Origin: Pelobates cultripes
Taxonomy: Eukaryota; Chordata; Amphibia; Anura; Pelobatidae
Reading direction: 5' to 3'
NCBI GenBank assembly: GCA_933207985.1
Contig: OW240918.1
Span: forward strand, 24,113,802 to 24,177,801
DNA length: 64,000 bases
Shown here: one piece after another, positions 1-11,499 of the stretch
Numbering within the stretch: position 1 is the stretch's first letter
Layout of the letters: each line of letters starts with the position of its first letter
Notes under the pieces: model-generated
The model's database searches: none
Seen by the model: only the letters and a program-made list of their open reading frames with translations
Told to the model about the DNA's origin: nothing
Made by a program: the position numbers and the translations under genes

Positions 1-2148
1 TTCATTTTTTTTTTTATTTCTTATTACTTATGAGGCATTACTGGAGAAAAATCATTCTTTGCAGAATGACCGATAACGTGACCCAGGTGGCAACTTTGAA
101 CCTAATCCTCATTGTCTGAAAAAACAAACTCCCTATATATTATGGGATTAACTGTATGGATGTTCAATCAGTCTTTTCCTTTGTTTAGAAACACCAAATT
201 GTTATCCTTGTGTGTAAACTAAGAATTGTAAAGAATTAAAGTCCAAATTTAGGATAAAATAACTTTTTTTAAATTGGTTATTGAATTAAGCCATAGTTAA
301 AGCTTGGCTGCTTTATCATACATTTTGTAATTCATAATCGAATTTGCTACAATTTGGATTTTAATGAATAATCTCTAAAATGTCTATGTTGTCAGTAGCT
401 TTTGGTATAATTGCTCAAACTTCATGGTCATAGGTTTTAGTCCCACCAGGGACTTACATTTTTCTGATGCTGATAATATAAACTTCACTGAATTTGGTAA
501 AACAAAATACATACCCTTGGACAAACTTTATCAATCCTTCCAAATGAAACATTGTAATATTACTCTTATTAACCAGGTGATTGATAGCAATGTAAAAGTA
601 GACACGTTATTATTGCATTGGATATTAACCCGTGAAAACGTGTAATGTGTGTTTCTTTCCACAATTTTATGTGTATTACACTACATCAGACCAAATTAAT
701 AAAGAATAACAACTTGCAAGACAACAGGACAGAACAAAGAAAACCTACAGAACAGTTTGATGGGCCCATCTTTACATCGGAAGCACAAAAGTAAAGAAGC
801 AAAGGCAGCATTATTTACAAATTATAACATGACATATTCTTAAAATAAACAATAAAACACATACAAAATAAATTACTTTGTTTAGCACTGCCTAAATCCA
901 TTAACCTACTTTTTTCCTTCTCAAATGTTCTCTAAATGACATGTAATGAACCCATTAAGAAGACAATTATTACTGAAATCTTAGTTTGTCTCAGCCCTCC
1001 TTTACCCCAGTCCTCAGTCACACATTAAAGGGACCTTGCAGACAAACTGTTATTAACCTGCAGTGTGTGAGCACAAGTTCTGAAGCTGGTTTAACACTGT
1101 GGTGTCCCTTTTAATTTTGCTAGAAAGATTATATTTACCACTATAACACTTGGACAAAACAACATTTTGTCTAGAATAGTTAAAAAAAAAAAAATATATA
1201 TATATATATACGTATATATATATATATATTACTGAGCAGTGCAGCTTAGATTCCTTATTACATACATTAGAAAACACGTTATTATTCATTAAACAATTTG
1301 GCTCTCTAGTGAGCACTAAGATTACAGTTTATCAATGCGTAATCGTGACCAGTAATCTTTTAATCTAAAATGACTAACACATGATGGATTATTGCCTCAT
1401 GTAGTATTATACAACAGGAAATGAGTGTAATTTAACACTATACTACGCTATGCAGCAGCCGATTGCTAGCTGCAAGCTACTTTATTCATAATGCTGCAAG
1501 GCATCATGGGAAATAGAACATTGGTGGTCTCCTTATTCTAAAAAGTAATGTTCTACTCAATTCTAGATAGAGAATGACTTATACACTTAGTCACACATGG
1601 CCAGGAAATAATATTGGCTCTTATAATGGTGCAATATTTAAGTGAACACATGCTGACTCAGTTCCACATGCTTCCTGTAGGACTTAGAATGACTGTTATC
1701 AGCAAATAAACAAACAACCAGCCAACATAAAGGTCAATCTCAATACAACGAGAAGAAAAGTAATAGCACATTAAAGATTATCTTTCATGAATCTCTACAA
1801 GAAACAAATTACTGATTCCTGAAATAGTAAAAAACAACAACTTTACATTATATGTTGTTATGTGAAAAGGATTCCATAAAGGGACTAGGTCAAACCCATA
1901 GGTGTGCCAGATCCACTATATTTAACTGGACACATTACCCTCCCATATACTTATGAGCATTGCATGAAAAGTGCTACCCCAAATCTCACAGAAATCGCCT
2001 GCTGCAGGACGAAAAGAAACATGCTTTTAAAGGATAACTCCCAGCGTGACTAGTTAACGGATATTCATCTTGCAGCAAGACAATGCTGACTACAAACACA
2101 TTGACTTTAAAGCAAGAATTGGTTGGATGACGTACAAGTTAATAACTG
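1..2148. other. Intron sequence, no gene seen
   Basis: AT-rich intron between the FH1 exon and the first FH2 exon (off the left edge). I find no FH2-like frame on the minus strand. Only a TA microsatellite (about 1193-1229) stands out. Confidence 0.6.
1193..1229. repeat. (TA)n microsatellite
   Basis: Alternating T and A interrupted once by CG near 1211, preceded by a run of A. Confidence 0.9.
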
Positions 2149-2623
2149 TTAAAGGACCACTATAGTGTCAGGAAAATAGACTCGTTTTCCTGACACTATA
2201 CAATCCTTAGGGTCCCCCCTCCCGCTGGGCTGAAGGGGTTAAAACCCCTTCAGTTACTTACCTTTATCCAGCGCTGGGCTCCCTCGACGCAGGTGACCTC
2301 TCCTCCCCCTCTGACATCAGCTCCCGAGTGGAGCCAAATGCGCATGCGCGGCCAGAGCCGTGCGCGCATTAAAAACACCCATAGGAAAGCATTTCTCAAT
2401 GCTTTCCTATGGACGTTCTACGTGCTCAATGCGATTTTCGCATTGAGCGTCGGAGAAGCGCCTCTAATACAGCCACTAGAGGCTGGATTAACCCTGCAAT
2501 GTAAACATAGGAGTTTCTCTGAAACTGCTATGTTTACATCTGAAGGGTTAAAACCTGGGGGAACTGGCACCCAGACCACTTAATTGAGCTGAAGTGGTCT
2601 GGGTGTCTATAGTGGTTCTTTAA
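2149..2623. mobile_element. T2/Kolobok-like MITE (type I)
   Basis: Bounded by TTAA on both sides, with inverted ends AGGACCACTATAG and CTATAGTGGTTCT. TTAA target sites and an RRG start are the hallmarks of Kolobok elements; Xenopus T2 MITEs start TTAAAGG. The interior holds further inverted pairs (GTGTCAGGAAAA/TTTTCCTGACAC; AAGCATTTCTC/ATGCTTTCC region; AGTGGTCTGGGTG near the end). The same family is at 22425-22826 and 31925-32427. Confidence 0.8.
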
Positions 2624-3215
2624 ATCAGTTGAGCACATATAAACTTTCATGTTGCATATCCCTCTAGTATGACTGATCTGTTTTTTGTTTCAAAAGTAGA
2701 TGCACTTTGGAAATATTACTTACATTAAAATGTGCCTTGCATAGTGATCACTGATCTCTACATTTGCTAAAAAATATATGTATATCAATCGATACAATGA
2801 GGATCACTTATGGCCAAAATTGTTGTTTCTTTTTCACATAGGACTGGGGATGATGTTTAAATATTTTAAACCTTGCAGTGCTGAAGACTGAAAGTTTACC
2901 TTTAATGGAACACAAGAGTTTTCTATAGTGGTTAGGTTGCCTAAAGTCTCCCAGCCCATCCCCTGGTTTAATATAAAACAGTTTGATAACAGAGTCTCCC
3001 CAGCACCCAGGGACCACTCCTAATTCAGCCAGCAGAATAAACACTTATGCACTATCAATGTCAATTTTGTCCTATCTAGACGAGATTGATCTTCTCAGAG
3101 TTATAGGGGTGGGTTTAATTAACCTTGGTATAAAAATTTTTTTTAATCATAGAACTTTTTAAACTTCTCATTAGGAACAACTGAAGGTGGCATACAATGA
3201 TGGTCTCAGTGATAC
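2624..3215. other. Intron sequence, nothing recognised
   Basis: Unique-looking AT-rich intron adjoining the FH1 exon donor. No repeat or gene signal was recognised. Confidence 0.5.
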
Positions 3216-3407
3216 CTGCAAGTCCTGAATTGAAGATGACTGTAGGAGATGCTGCACCTGGCAGTGGAGGGGCCCCTGGTGGAGGTGGGGGTGGAGGAAT
3301 GGATGGCTCTGAGGTTGGGAGAGGTGGTGGTGGAGGTGGTGGTGGTGGTGGAGGTGGAGGAGGAGGGGGTGGAGATGGGGCTGAACCTGACATAGGACCA
3401 TTTTGCA
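3216..3407 (-). CDS. FMNL2: FMNL2 exon, main FH1 polyproline region
   Basis: Two bases completing Val519, 63 codons and one base: [11 protein letters not shown], a run of about 17 prolines, LPTSEPSI, seven more prolines, [11 protein letters not shown], then [11 protein letters not shown]1 binds profilin-actin and feeds subunits to the FH2 ring. The donor is GTATCA at 3215-3214, which agrees with the mammalian exon end (GLA, then a codon starting with G). The acceptor tract is a pure run of T followed by CTACAG. The exon is read as a poly-glycine frame on the other strand; that frame is a shadow. Confidence 0.93.
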
Positions 3408-3613
3408 CTGTAGAAAAAAAAAAAAAAAAAAGAATACACCATTATTATATCTCCATTGATCTAACACACATTTATATAGTGCTTCGCATCAGCATTTTAC
3501 TGCCAAGGTATTTTACAAAAAATTAATACTAAACTGCATAAATAATACTAAACAGTAAGATATTCATAAATGATCCCACATTGTGTATACACTATGGGTT
3601 GTCTGCTTCTTAC

Positions 3614-3971
3614 CTGCCCCAGATTCAGATGGTAGAGGAGGAGGAGGAGGCGGCAAAGTTGCCGAAGACATACATTCGGAAATTCCTGAGACATTTGAAG
3701 CACCACCTGGTGCTGTATGTCCAAAAACTGAGATAATAGTTCCAGGGGTTGTTCCAGATGTGATCTCGGTACCCGAAGGCACTGCTCCTGAGGTCACCAG
3801 TGGCGTAATAGATATATCTCCATCCCCTTCCTTTTTAATCTTAATAGTCCCTTGCTTTTCCAGTTCATGAATCTTTCTCTCCAAAGTGGACTGTCTTTGT
3901 ATGGCTTCTTCCTTTTCTTTAACCATTTTTCTTAATGTATTCACCTGTGTATTTGCATCTTTGCAAACTTC
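3614..3971 (-). CDS. FMNL2: FMNL2 exon, end of coiled coil and first FH1 proline block
   Basis: 119 codons plus one base. It opens [20 protein letters not shown], runs through [20 protein letters not shown] (end of the coiled coil), then a Ser/Thr/Gly-rich spacer ([17 protein letters not shown]) and a first proline block (LPPPPPPLP) before SESGA. The spacer is the least conserved part compared with mammals; the coiled coil is nearly identical. The donor is GTAAGA. A 206-bp intron separates it from the second FH1 exon. Confidence 0.93.
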
Positions 3972-4340
3972 CTACAAAACAATTTAACATAGTAAAGCCA
4001 TGTATTGTGTGTGTGTGTACAAGACTGTGGTGCTGCGTTATCATGCAACAAAAACATTAATAAAATAAACATATGAACTAATAAATGTTTAATGTGAACC
4101 TAAAAATATATTAACTCTATAAAATTCTTGAATAGTTTTGTAAATTCAAATCATCTTGCCTATTCTGAGTCCTATGTGCAATAAAAATGTCATCTATAGA
4201 TCATCTCAATATGTGCATTAGTGCTCCCTCCAGGAATATTACCTGGGCAGCTTTAAAAGAACACTGTGCTATAGAGTATAGCTTGTCATATAAATTAGAT
4301 GTCTTTTTTTTTTTTACCGTTTGCATATAAATGCTTTTAA

Positions 4341-4412
4341 CCCCTTAAGGACACATGACGTAAATATTCTGTCATGATTCCATGTTATTACAGAAGTTGT
4401 GTCCTTAAGGGG
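4341..4412. mobile_element. 72-bp TTAA-flanked palindromic MITE, copy 1 (divergent)
   Basis: Starts CCCCTTAAGGACACATGAC and ends GTCCTTAAGGGG, with TTAA at 4337-4340 and 4413-4416. CCC/GGG ends with TTAA duplications fit a piggyBac-type MITE. Three other copies in the window (51159, 53218, 57884) have exactly the same length. Confidence 0.75.
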
Positions 4413-4440
4413 TTAATAAGAACACTGTCTGAGACTTGTA

Positions 4441-6003
4441 CAGGGAGTGCAGAATTATTAGGCAAATGAGTATTTTGACCACATCATCCTCTTTATGCAT
4501 GTTGTCTTACTCCAAGCTGTATAGGCTCGAAAGCCTACTACCAATTAAGCATATTAGGTGATGTGCATCTCTGTAATGAGAAGGGGGTGTGGTCTAATGA
4601 CATCAACACCCTATATCAGGTGTGCATAATTATTAGGCAACTTCCTTTCCTTTGGCAAAATGAGTCAAAAGAAGGACTTGACAGGCTCAGAAAAGTCAAA
4701 AATAGTGAGATATCTTGCAGAGGGATGCAGCACTCTTAAAATTGCAAAGTTTCTGAAGCGTGATCATCGAACAATCAAGCGTTTCATTCAAAATAGTCAA
4801 CAGGGTCGCAAGAAGCGTGTGGAAAAACCAAGGCGCAAAATAACTGCCCATGAACCGAGAAAAGTCAAGCGTGCAGCTGCCACGATGCCACTTGCCACCA
4901 GTTTGGCCATATTTCAGAGCTGCAACATCACTGGAGTGCCCAAAAGCACAAGGTGTGCAATACTCAGAGACATGGCCAAGGTAAGAAAGGCTGAAAGACG
5001 ACCACCACTGAACAAGACACACAAGCTGAAACGTCAAGACTGGGCCAAGAAATATCTCAAGACTGATTTTTCTAAGGTTTTATGGACTGATGAAATGAGA
5101 GTGAGTCTTGATGGGCCAGATGGATGGGCCCGTGGCTGGATTGGTAAAGGGCAGAGAGCTCCAGTCCGACTCAGACGCCAGCAAGGTGGAGGTGGATTAC
5201 TGGTTTGGGCTGGTATCATCAAAGATGAGCTTGTGGGGCCTTTTCGGGTTGAGGATGGAGTCAAGCTCAACTCCCAGTCCTACTGCCAGTTCCTGGAAGA
5301 CACCTTCTTCAAGCAGTGGTACAGGAAGAAGTCTGCATCCTTCAAGAAAAACATGATTTTCATGCAGGACAATGCTCCATCACACGCGTCCAAGTACTCC
5401 ACAGCGTGGCTGGCAAGAAAGGGTATAAAAGAAGAAAATCTAATGACATGGCCTCCTTGTTCACCTGATCTGAACCCCATTGAGAACCTGTGGTCCATCA
5501 TCAAATGTGAGATTTACAAGGAGGGAAAACAGTACACCTCTCTGAACAGTGTCTGGGAGGCTGTGGTTGCTGCTGCACGCAATGTTGATGGTGAACAGAT
5601 CAAAACACTGACAGAATCCATGGATGGCAGGCTTTTGAGTGTCCTTGCAAAGAAAGGTGGCTATATTGGTCACTGATTTGTTTTTGTTTTGTTTTTGAAT
5701 GTCAGAAATGTATATTTGTGAATGTTGAGATGTTATATTGGTTTCACTGGTAATAATAAATAATTGAAATGGGTATATATTTGTTTTTTGTTAAGTTGCC
5801 TAATAATTATGCACAGTAATAGTCACCTGCACACACAGATATCCCCCTAACATAGCTATAACTAAAACAAACTAAAAACTACTTCCAAAAATATTCAGCT
5901 TTGATATTAATGAGTTTTTTGGGTTCATTGAGAACATGGTTGTTGTTCAATAATAAAATTAATCCTCAAAAATACAACTTGCCTAATAATTCTGCACTCC
6001 CTG
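4441..6003 (+). mobile_element. Complete Tc1-like DNA transposon
   Basis: 1563 bp flanked by TA (4439-4440 and 6004-6005). The outer ends are CAGGGAGTGCAGAATTATTA and its complement. A second inner copy of the motif (GCATAATTATTAGGCAA near 4624 and its complement at 5795-5817) gives the IR/DR arrangement, with two transposase-binding repeats per end. It holds one intact transposase gene. Both ends, the target duplication and the ORF are all undamaged, so this is a young, possibly autonomous copy in the intron next to the FMNL2 coiled-coil exon. Confidence 0.93.
4660..5676 (+). CDS. Tc1-like transposase, 338 aa, intact
   Basis: Cut-and-paste transposase acting in the nucleus on the element's own ends. 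Residues 7-50 form the first helix-turn-helix (AEGCSTLKIAKFLKRDHRTI); residues 50-70 are basic (GRKKRVEKPRRK), a likely nuclear signal. The catalytic triad is visible: Asp144 in LWTDEMRVSL, Asp237 in FMQDNAPSHA and Glu275 in SPDLNPIENLW. The Gly-rich motif RQQGGGGLLVWAG lies at 173-185. Asp237 and Glu275 are separated by 37 residues, not 34 as in classical Tc1, a spacing used to define the DD37E (TRT) branch. The start ATG lies 20 bp inside the inner direct repeat. 338 residues is full length for the family. No frameshift or stop is present. Confidence 0.93.
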   Translation: MSQKKDLTGSEKSKIVRYLAEGCSTLKIAKFLKRDHRTIKRFIQNSQQGRKKRVEKPRRKITAHEPRKVKRAAATMPLATSLAIFQSCNITGVPKSTRCAILRDMAKVRKAERRPPLNKTHKLKRQDWAKKYLKTDFSKVLWTDEMRVSLDGPDGWARGWIGKGQRAPVRLRRQQGGGGLLVWAGIIKDELVGPFRVEDGVKLNSQSYCQFLEDTFFKQWYRKKSASFKKNMIFMQDNAPSHASKYSTAWLARKGIKEENLMTWPPCSPDLNPIENLWSIIKCEIYKEGKQYTSLNSVWEAVVAAARNVDGEQIKTLTESMDGRLLSVLAKKGGYIGH

Positions 6004-6310
6004 TACAATAATTAAAGAAATATGTACTTATTTGAATAACAAGCATTCATGACGTGATAATAATTTTACATAACCAACAAAATGATGGCAAAAGTGCAGA
6101 AAAAACAGAAATGCTTGTTTGTTTTATTGATCTTTTTATTTCTAATTTTTAGAATAATCAATTAAGATTGATATGTGGAGATTTGCACTATCACCATAAG
6201 CACATCAATCAATGCTCCATACAAAGCTTATGATGCTACAAATTCACTGTTCCTGTCTTTCTTAATCCAAATGATATTATTTTGTCTGCGATTCTATGCT
6301 TCTCCTTCAC

Positions 6311-6735
6311 AATAAAGGGACACTAATCACCAGAACAACTACAGTTTATTATAATTGTTCTAGTGAGTATAGTCAGTCCCTGCAGGAACTTTTTGCAGTA
6401 AACACTGTCTTTTCAGAGAAAAGGAAGTGTTTACATTACAGCCAAGGAACACCTCCAATGGCCACTCCTCAGATGGCTATTGAAGTTCAGCATCTTCACA
6501 CTCTGCGTGGAGACACTGCTGATTGGCCAGGGCAGTGTTTGGCTCTGCCCCCCAATCTGCCTCCTTGTCTGAGATCATCAGAATTGACTATGGGAAAGCA
6601 TTGTGATTGGCTTAAATTACAGAACCAGCACCACAGAAAAACAGTAAGATTGTATTATATTTAGGGGGACAGAAGGTGGGCTAGATGGTGTTTTGAACAC
6701 TATAGGGTCAGGAATACATGTTTGTTCTATGGGCT
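6311..6735 (+). mobile_element. T2-like MITE, degraded copy (48561 family)
   Basis: Starts ATAAAGGGACACTAATCACC and shares blocks with 48561-49034: CCAGAACAACTA, CTCCTCAGATGGCT, CTGATTGGCCAGGGC, GGGCTAGATGGTGTTTT and ACACTATAGGGTCAGGAATA. The right terminal TTAA is lost. Confidence 0.65.
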
Positions 6736-7179
6736 CTCTTGTACAAAATTAGCCACATGAGAGTAACTTTCCCATTCAGCTATTTTCCACCTTGAGTATA
6801 TTGGCCAACAACGTGCAGTAACCTTGTCAATTCTCCACCATGTTCAAACATCAGAAAACAAGCCTTCTAACACGAATCATTTTTGGATCCTGACAAAAAA
6901 CTGATAAATGTATTTTTCAAAGAACACTAACAAGTATAATAAAACTTCCAATAAAGTATGATATTCAAAAGCACTATAACTTTCATAAATAGTTTATGTC
7001 CAGTTAGTGGTGAGAATGAACTATTGCAAATATAGTAAATGCTTTGCTTTCAGTGTTGGCTGTGGCTTTTGTTTCGTATGATAAAACAGCCAGTATAATT
7101 GCACGAGTTTATGGTTTCTCGCTGGAGATATCTGAAAGAGAGATATTGTATGCATGTTATAATGAGACCGGATACGCAC

Positions 7180-7281
7180 CCGAGCCATTTCCAGTTCCTT
7201 ATGCCTCTGCATGAGTTGTTTTTCCAGTTCTACGATTTTTGACATAGCTTCGTTTTCTGTGTCTTGAAGTTTCTCAGATAA
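7180..7281 (-). CDS. FMNL2: FMNL2 exon ([20 protein letters not shown]...)
   Basis: 34 codons, phase 0: [15 protein letters not shown] through RHKELEMAR. Coiled-coil segment. The donor is GTGCGT, a non-consensus but valid GT site; the acceptor is TATACAG. The next codons (EVCKDANTQ) follow in frame in the following exon. Confidence 0.94.
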
Positions 7282-8157
7282 CTGTATATAATGACAACGA
7301 GAAAATTTGTATAATTTTTTCCAAATAAACAGAATTTTTAGAGACTTTTGAAAATGGATTGTAAAGCATGTGCTTTTTAAAAAAAAAATTTCCACAAAAA
7401 GACAACCAGGGCAAATAATTTGGTGGGTTGCAGAGCCGGCAATCAACCTTTTGCTCAATAAACTGACCACTAGTTCTCAGATTAAATATCAAGGAGTACA
7501 AAATATATATATATATACATAGTACCAAGAGTACTGTATCATAACTCACAGTAGTCATGTACCATAACACCCAGTAGTCCTAGGTTTGTCACTAGAGTCC
7601 CAGACTCTGGAACCCGTTCTGCCATCTTGAGATCCTGGGATGTTCTACACCTAGAGACACCATTGAACTGAGAAAGAATGCATCATTTGACACACACTCA
7701 CTGAGCAAACTGCTTTACAGTATTCAGTCCATGAGTAGAGCACTTTAACAGAGTAGTCGGCTTGGCCAACGAGATGGACAGCCAGTATTTATACCTGTTC
7801 TGGACAGATCCACCTCCTTTGACTATCACCAGTCACGTAACAGAAGACAACTTCAGGAGCCATAATCTATTTTAGTCATTTTTATAGGGACTTTTTCAAG
7901 TTGTGCCTTAAAAGACTTGATGTCTAATGTGTATTACCATGGACATTCCTGGCAAGTTAAACACTTCACAACATAGGTACCATAACCAATATCGCTTGAT
8001 GAACAAATTCAGATAATAATAGTGAGTTGCGAGGACAGGAGGTGGCTTAGCCATTGCCATGCAAATTCGTGCAGGTAACAAAACACTGAAAGCACTTGAA
8101 CTGTAGGGACATGTCTGCCTATTACACTGAAGATTGCTTCTGAAATGCTTTTCTTAC
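7282..8157. other. Intron sequence, unassigned
   Basis: Between two coiled-coil exons. A (TA)n stretch lies near 7505-7518. The part around 7560-7830 has a different texture (GC-richer, with a TATTTATA motif at 7787) and could be part of an old LTR, but I cannot define ends. Confidence 0.35.
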
Positions 8158-8307
8158 ATGAGAAATATTTTCTTCCAGTTCTTCAACTCTTTCCAGGGCT
8201 GCATTTTTGGTTTCTGCATCCTCTAGAAGGGCTCCGACATCAAACACATTATCTAGATAAGCCTGGATCTGGACTTGAAGCTTGTCACTCTCCGTGTGTT
8301 TCAGCTT
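8158..8307 (-). CDS. FMNL2: FMNL2 exon ([20 protein letters not shown]...)
   Basis: 50 codons, phase 0: [18 protein letters not shown] through [12 protein letters not shown]. It links FH3 to the dimerising coiled coil; heptad-like Leu/Val spacing starts at [11 protein letters not shown]. The acceptor is GATTATCAG and the donor GTAAGA. Confidence 0.94.
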
Positions 8308-9641
8308 CTGATAATCAAAGAGATCAAAATTACGCTAAGTGCGTCTTACACAGATATATATAAATAATTTTGATCATATAATTAAATGCTTTACTTCTCA
8401 CTTCCCTTTACTATTTTTTATTTCTAACATATTTATGCCTTTATCAACATGACTTTCACTGATTAACATTTCACTTCAAACTTTCTCTCACAATACACAT
8501 TTTTTCACTTTTTCAGTCAGTTTTACACACATTTCCAACGCAACACATTTCTTTTATTCTATTTTCAGCCTTCTTTATCACATAGCACAGACTGTTTCTC
8601 TACACCTCCCTTTAATTTGCATTGCATTAACATAAGCATTTTTGTTATGTACTACCCACACTCCTACCTTCACACACCTCATTCTAGTAACCATGTATGC
8701 ATCGGGTTTTATTCATTAAACACCTAATCGTAATGAAATTAAAACTGAAATACAAAATTAACCAATTTGCAATTATATTTGAGATAGACAATTTTGACAA
8801 ATCAGATAATTTTCCTTAAATTTTGTAATTTATTTTTCAATCCATTACAATTTTAGGCTTGTTAAGTTACACCTTTCATACCATAGTCTTCTCACTTCTA
8901 CGGAATCATAAAGAATTAACACTAAATTAAGTGTCACCTTATGTTTTTTTCCTCTCCCCTTGTTCTTCTATTCTTGAAAGATTGTCATACAAATTATTTA
9001 AGCATCATAATGCAAAATGGAACATTGGCAAAGATTGGCATTGGTTTTTAATGTGCTTCGGAGTACGAAACATCTATAGTGGGTTTTGAGCTAGATACAC
9101 ACATTGTCTACTACCATCATTTCTTTACTGTAACTATACTTTTAAAAAGATAAAAATTTTCAGATTTTTTTTTAGAAACCTTCTGTTTTATTGAATAAAA
9201 TCTATAACGTATATATATATATTTAAAAAAAAAAAAAAAGACTTTAATGAAAACAGTTCTACAGGTTTTCTATTTGAGTTTTTTTTCAAACTACACTCAC
9301 CCAACCACCGCTATTAATATTGTTCAACTCTCCGCCATAATTCCAAATTGACCATCAAGAAATAACCCTTATAGTAATGGATTTATACCAGGTGTATTCT
9401 ATCTTCCATCAAATGTATTCTATCTTCTGTAAATGAACTGCAACTGAACAACCGCCTGGTCCCTTCCTGGAAGGACACCTAGACAGTACAATTTTTGTTC
9501 CATAGTTCAAAAAAGATATGAAACACTGCTGTATATCAGCGGTGCATTATATGCCTTATTAATTGCCCATCGGATGCAAAGTGCATTTGTAACACAAGTA
9601 ATTACATTCATTAAGAGCATGATAAAAACTAAAATACTTAC
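8308..9641. other. Intron sequence, nothing recognised
   Basis: AT-rich intron with a pyrimidine-rich stretch at 8390-8700 and an AT/poly-A tract near 9208-9240. No gene or recognisable repeat. Confidence 0.5.
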
Positions 9642-9752
9642 ATCCAAATATTCATCCAGAGCTAACTTGGTAAATTCAAACTGAAGATGGACTCTGAAAT
9701 TCATGTCTTCTACGGAATGAACTACGATGTTAATAAACTGCATACATGCCAC
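9642..9752 (-). CDS. FMNL2: FMNL2 exon ([20 protein letters not shown]...)
   Basis: 37 codons, phase 0: [16 protein letters not shown] through [11 protein letters not shown]. The last armadillo helices of FH3. The acceptor is CTTATAG and the donor GTAAGT. Confidence 0.93.
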
Positions 9753-11424
9753 CTATAAGGAAACAAAGGCATTTTGGAATGGTCCTTAATTACACAACCT
9801 GCAAACTGAGCAGAATAGATACAAAGTATATAATACTCCCCCATGGCATCCACGCCCTCAACTCCTACATGGAAGATTTCATTAGGAATTGCTTTAGGAA
9901 TTCCCTCCCTTCTGCCATTCCCACAATTTCTTCGGAGTCTAACACTTTTTTTGTAGGTCTTCTCAGCTCTGTGACCTCCATAACAGAGCTAAGTAATGCA
10001 GAGGTGGCTAAAACGTAGATATATATTCCATGATGCTATGACAGCCTTAAGGCTAGAAATGAATTGGGAAAGCTGGGGATCTTACTGCTGGCCCTCACTG
10101 AAATGGAAATATTTAGATCTTACTAATCTCCAACTGCTGTTATCCTCCTTCTTAGCCAACATTTTGCCGGTAGAGAATTGTTAGTGCAGAGATACTGTAT
10201 CCTGTTCTTTTGCATTTTGGTTACATTTATTAGATATTTGTTAATTAAAAATCATGGGCTATAAAATAATCCTTATGAAATTAGAAGCCTTGCATACTTG
10301 CCAAACAAAATTATGATTGCCATTGTAAGATTACTTCCCTCATGTATTTTGGAATCCAATTGACCAACTCACTGGCAAACATGTATGTGGCCAATTATAT
10401 TCTACACCCCATCAGATAATGTTGTAAAAAATCGTACATGATTTCTGACAAATTTACAAGTTAGACCAATTTTACACAGTACAAACGAATCTCTATCATG
10501 TCATAAGATAGTACAGGCCTGTTTTAAATATATCTGGCACCAATGGACACTTAGGTTTTTTCTCTCCTTCCTGTACTGCTCTAAACCTTACCTCCATCAC
10601 AGCCCATTACTGTAGCCCTGAAGAGACAGGAACATCTGCTGGATTGACCTAGAAGGTAATTTTTGACCCAGAAAATATTTTTGGACTTTAAACCACCCTT
10701 TAGAATTTACTGTTAGTATATACCTAGGACACACCAAACAAGCCTCATTGTATGACCTAACATTACAAGAAGGTACTCTGATGGTTTTGCTTCTTCAGAC
10801 TTTCCACAAGTATCTATTTTGGAGTCCTCCTTTTCTCCACAGGCTTATCTCAGGATTCTATGACATTCCATTAGCCGATCATGAAAATCAGATGATTGCT
10901 TGCAATGGCTCATTCTCTCACCTTTTCTTATCCAACTTAACCCAATTTAAAATGTATGGCTATCAAAACATACATACATTGCCATTATCTAGTTAGGGCC
11001 CTACAATATGAAAAGCTCTGTACCTAGACCCACTGGAGGAGGAGTTTATGCCACCCTCCGAGTCCTCACACCAGCACCACTGCTCCCTGCCATTTTCAGA
11101 CCCTGAATTGGATGGAGAGGGTATTCTGACTCAAATAAGTGATAGGAAGCCATTATTGAAAACACATTTAAAGCACCTACTTGCATTTTGTTTAGGGCAA
11201 ATGGCAAGAAAACATTGATTCGGTGGTAGCTAGACCCTTGTCTCCTATAACTTGTTTTCCATAGTTCCTTAGATGTCTTTATTCAGCACTCTAATGCTTT
11301 TCTTGTGGACCTAATCCCTCATTCAGCAGACAAAATTGTCAATTTGGTAGTCAGAAAACCACTTAATGTATGCAGACTCAATTCATAACTAAAATTAATT
11401 TAACAAATCACGATGGGTACTCAC
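9753..11424. other. Intron sequence, unassigned
   Basis: Contains several short open frames on the plus strand (9746-10184, 10748-10996) with no recognisable family. The mixture looks like a heavily decayed retroelement, but I could not align it to any domain. Confidence 0.35.
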
Positions 11425-11499
11425 CATAAAATCTATATTATTATCTTCATTCCTGAAATGTTCCATAAGTTTTTCAAAGCGCTGTTTTTCTGCACAAAC
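11425..11499 (-). CDS. FMNL2: FMNL2 exon ([20 protein letters not shown]...)
   Basis: 25 codons, phase 0: [15 protein letters not shown] through NNIDFM. FH3 helix pair. The acceptor is CACTAG and the donor GTGAGT. Mammals have VCGEKQRF, so only one residue at the start differs. Confidence 0.93.

Noticed and set aside
424..645. 73-residue plus-strand frame
   Set aside because: No recognisable family, no splice or promoter context; expected by chance in AT-rich intron.
1..3215. Possible FH2 exons
   Set aside because: No minus-strand frame resembles the known start of FH2 (the KIKKPIKTKF region), so FH2 must lie off the left edge.
3197..3526. Plus-strand frame with a long glycine run
   Set aside because: It is the antisense reading of the FH1 polyproline exon and runs into the intron.
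7274..7570. Minus-strand frame overlapping the LSEKLQ exon
   Set aside because: Different frame from FMNL2 and mostly intronic; a shadow.
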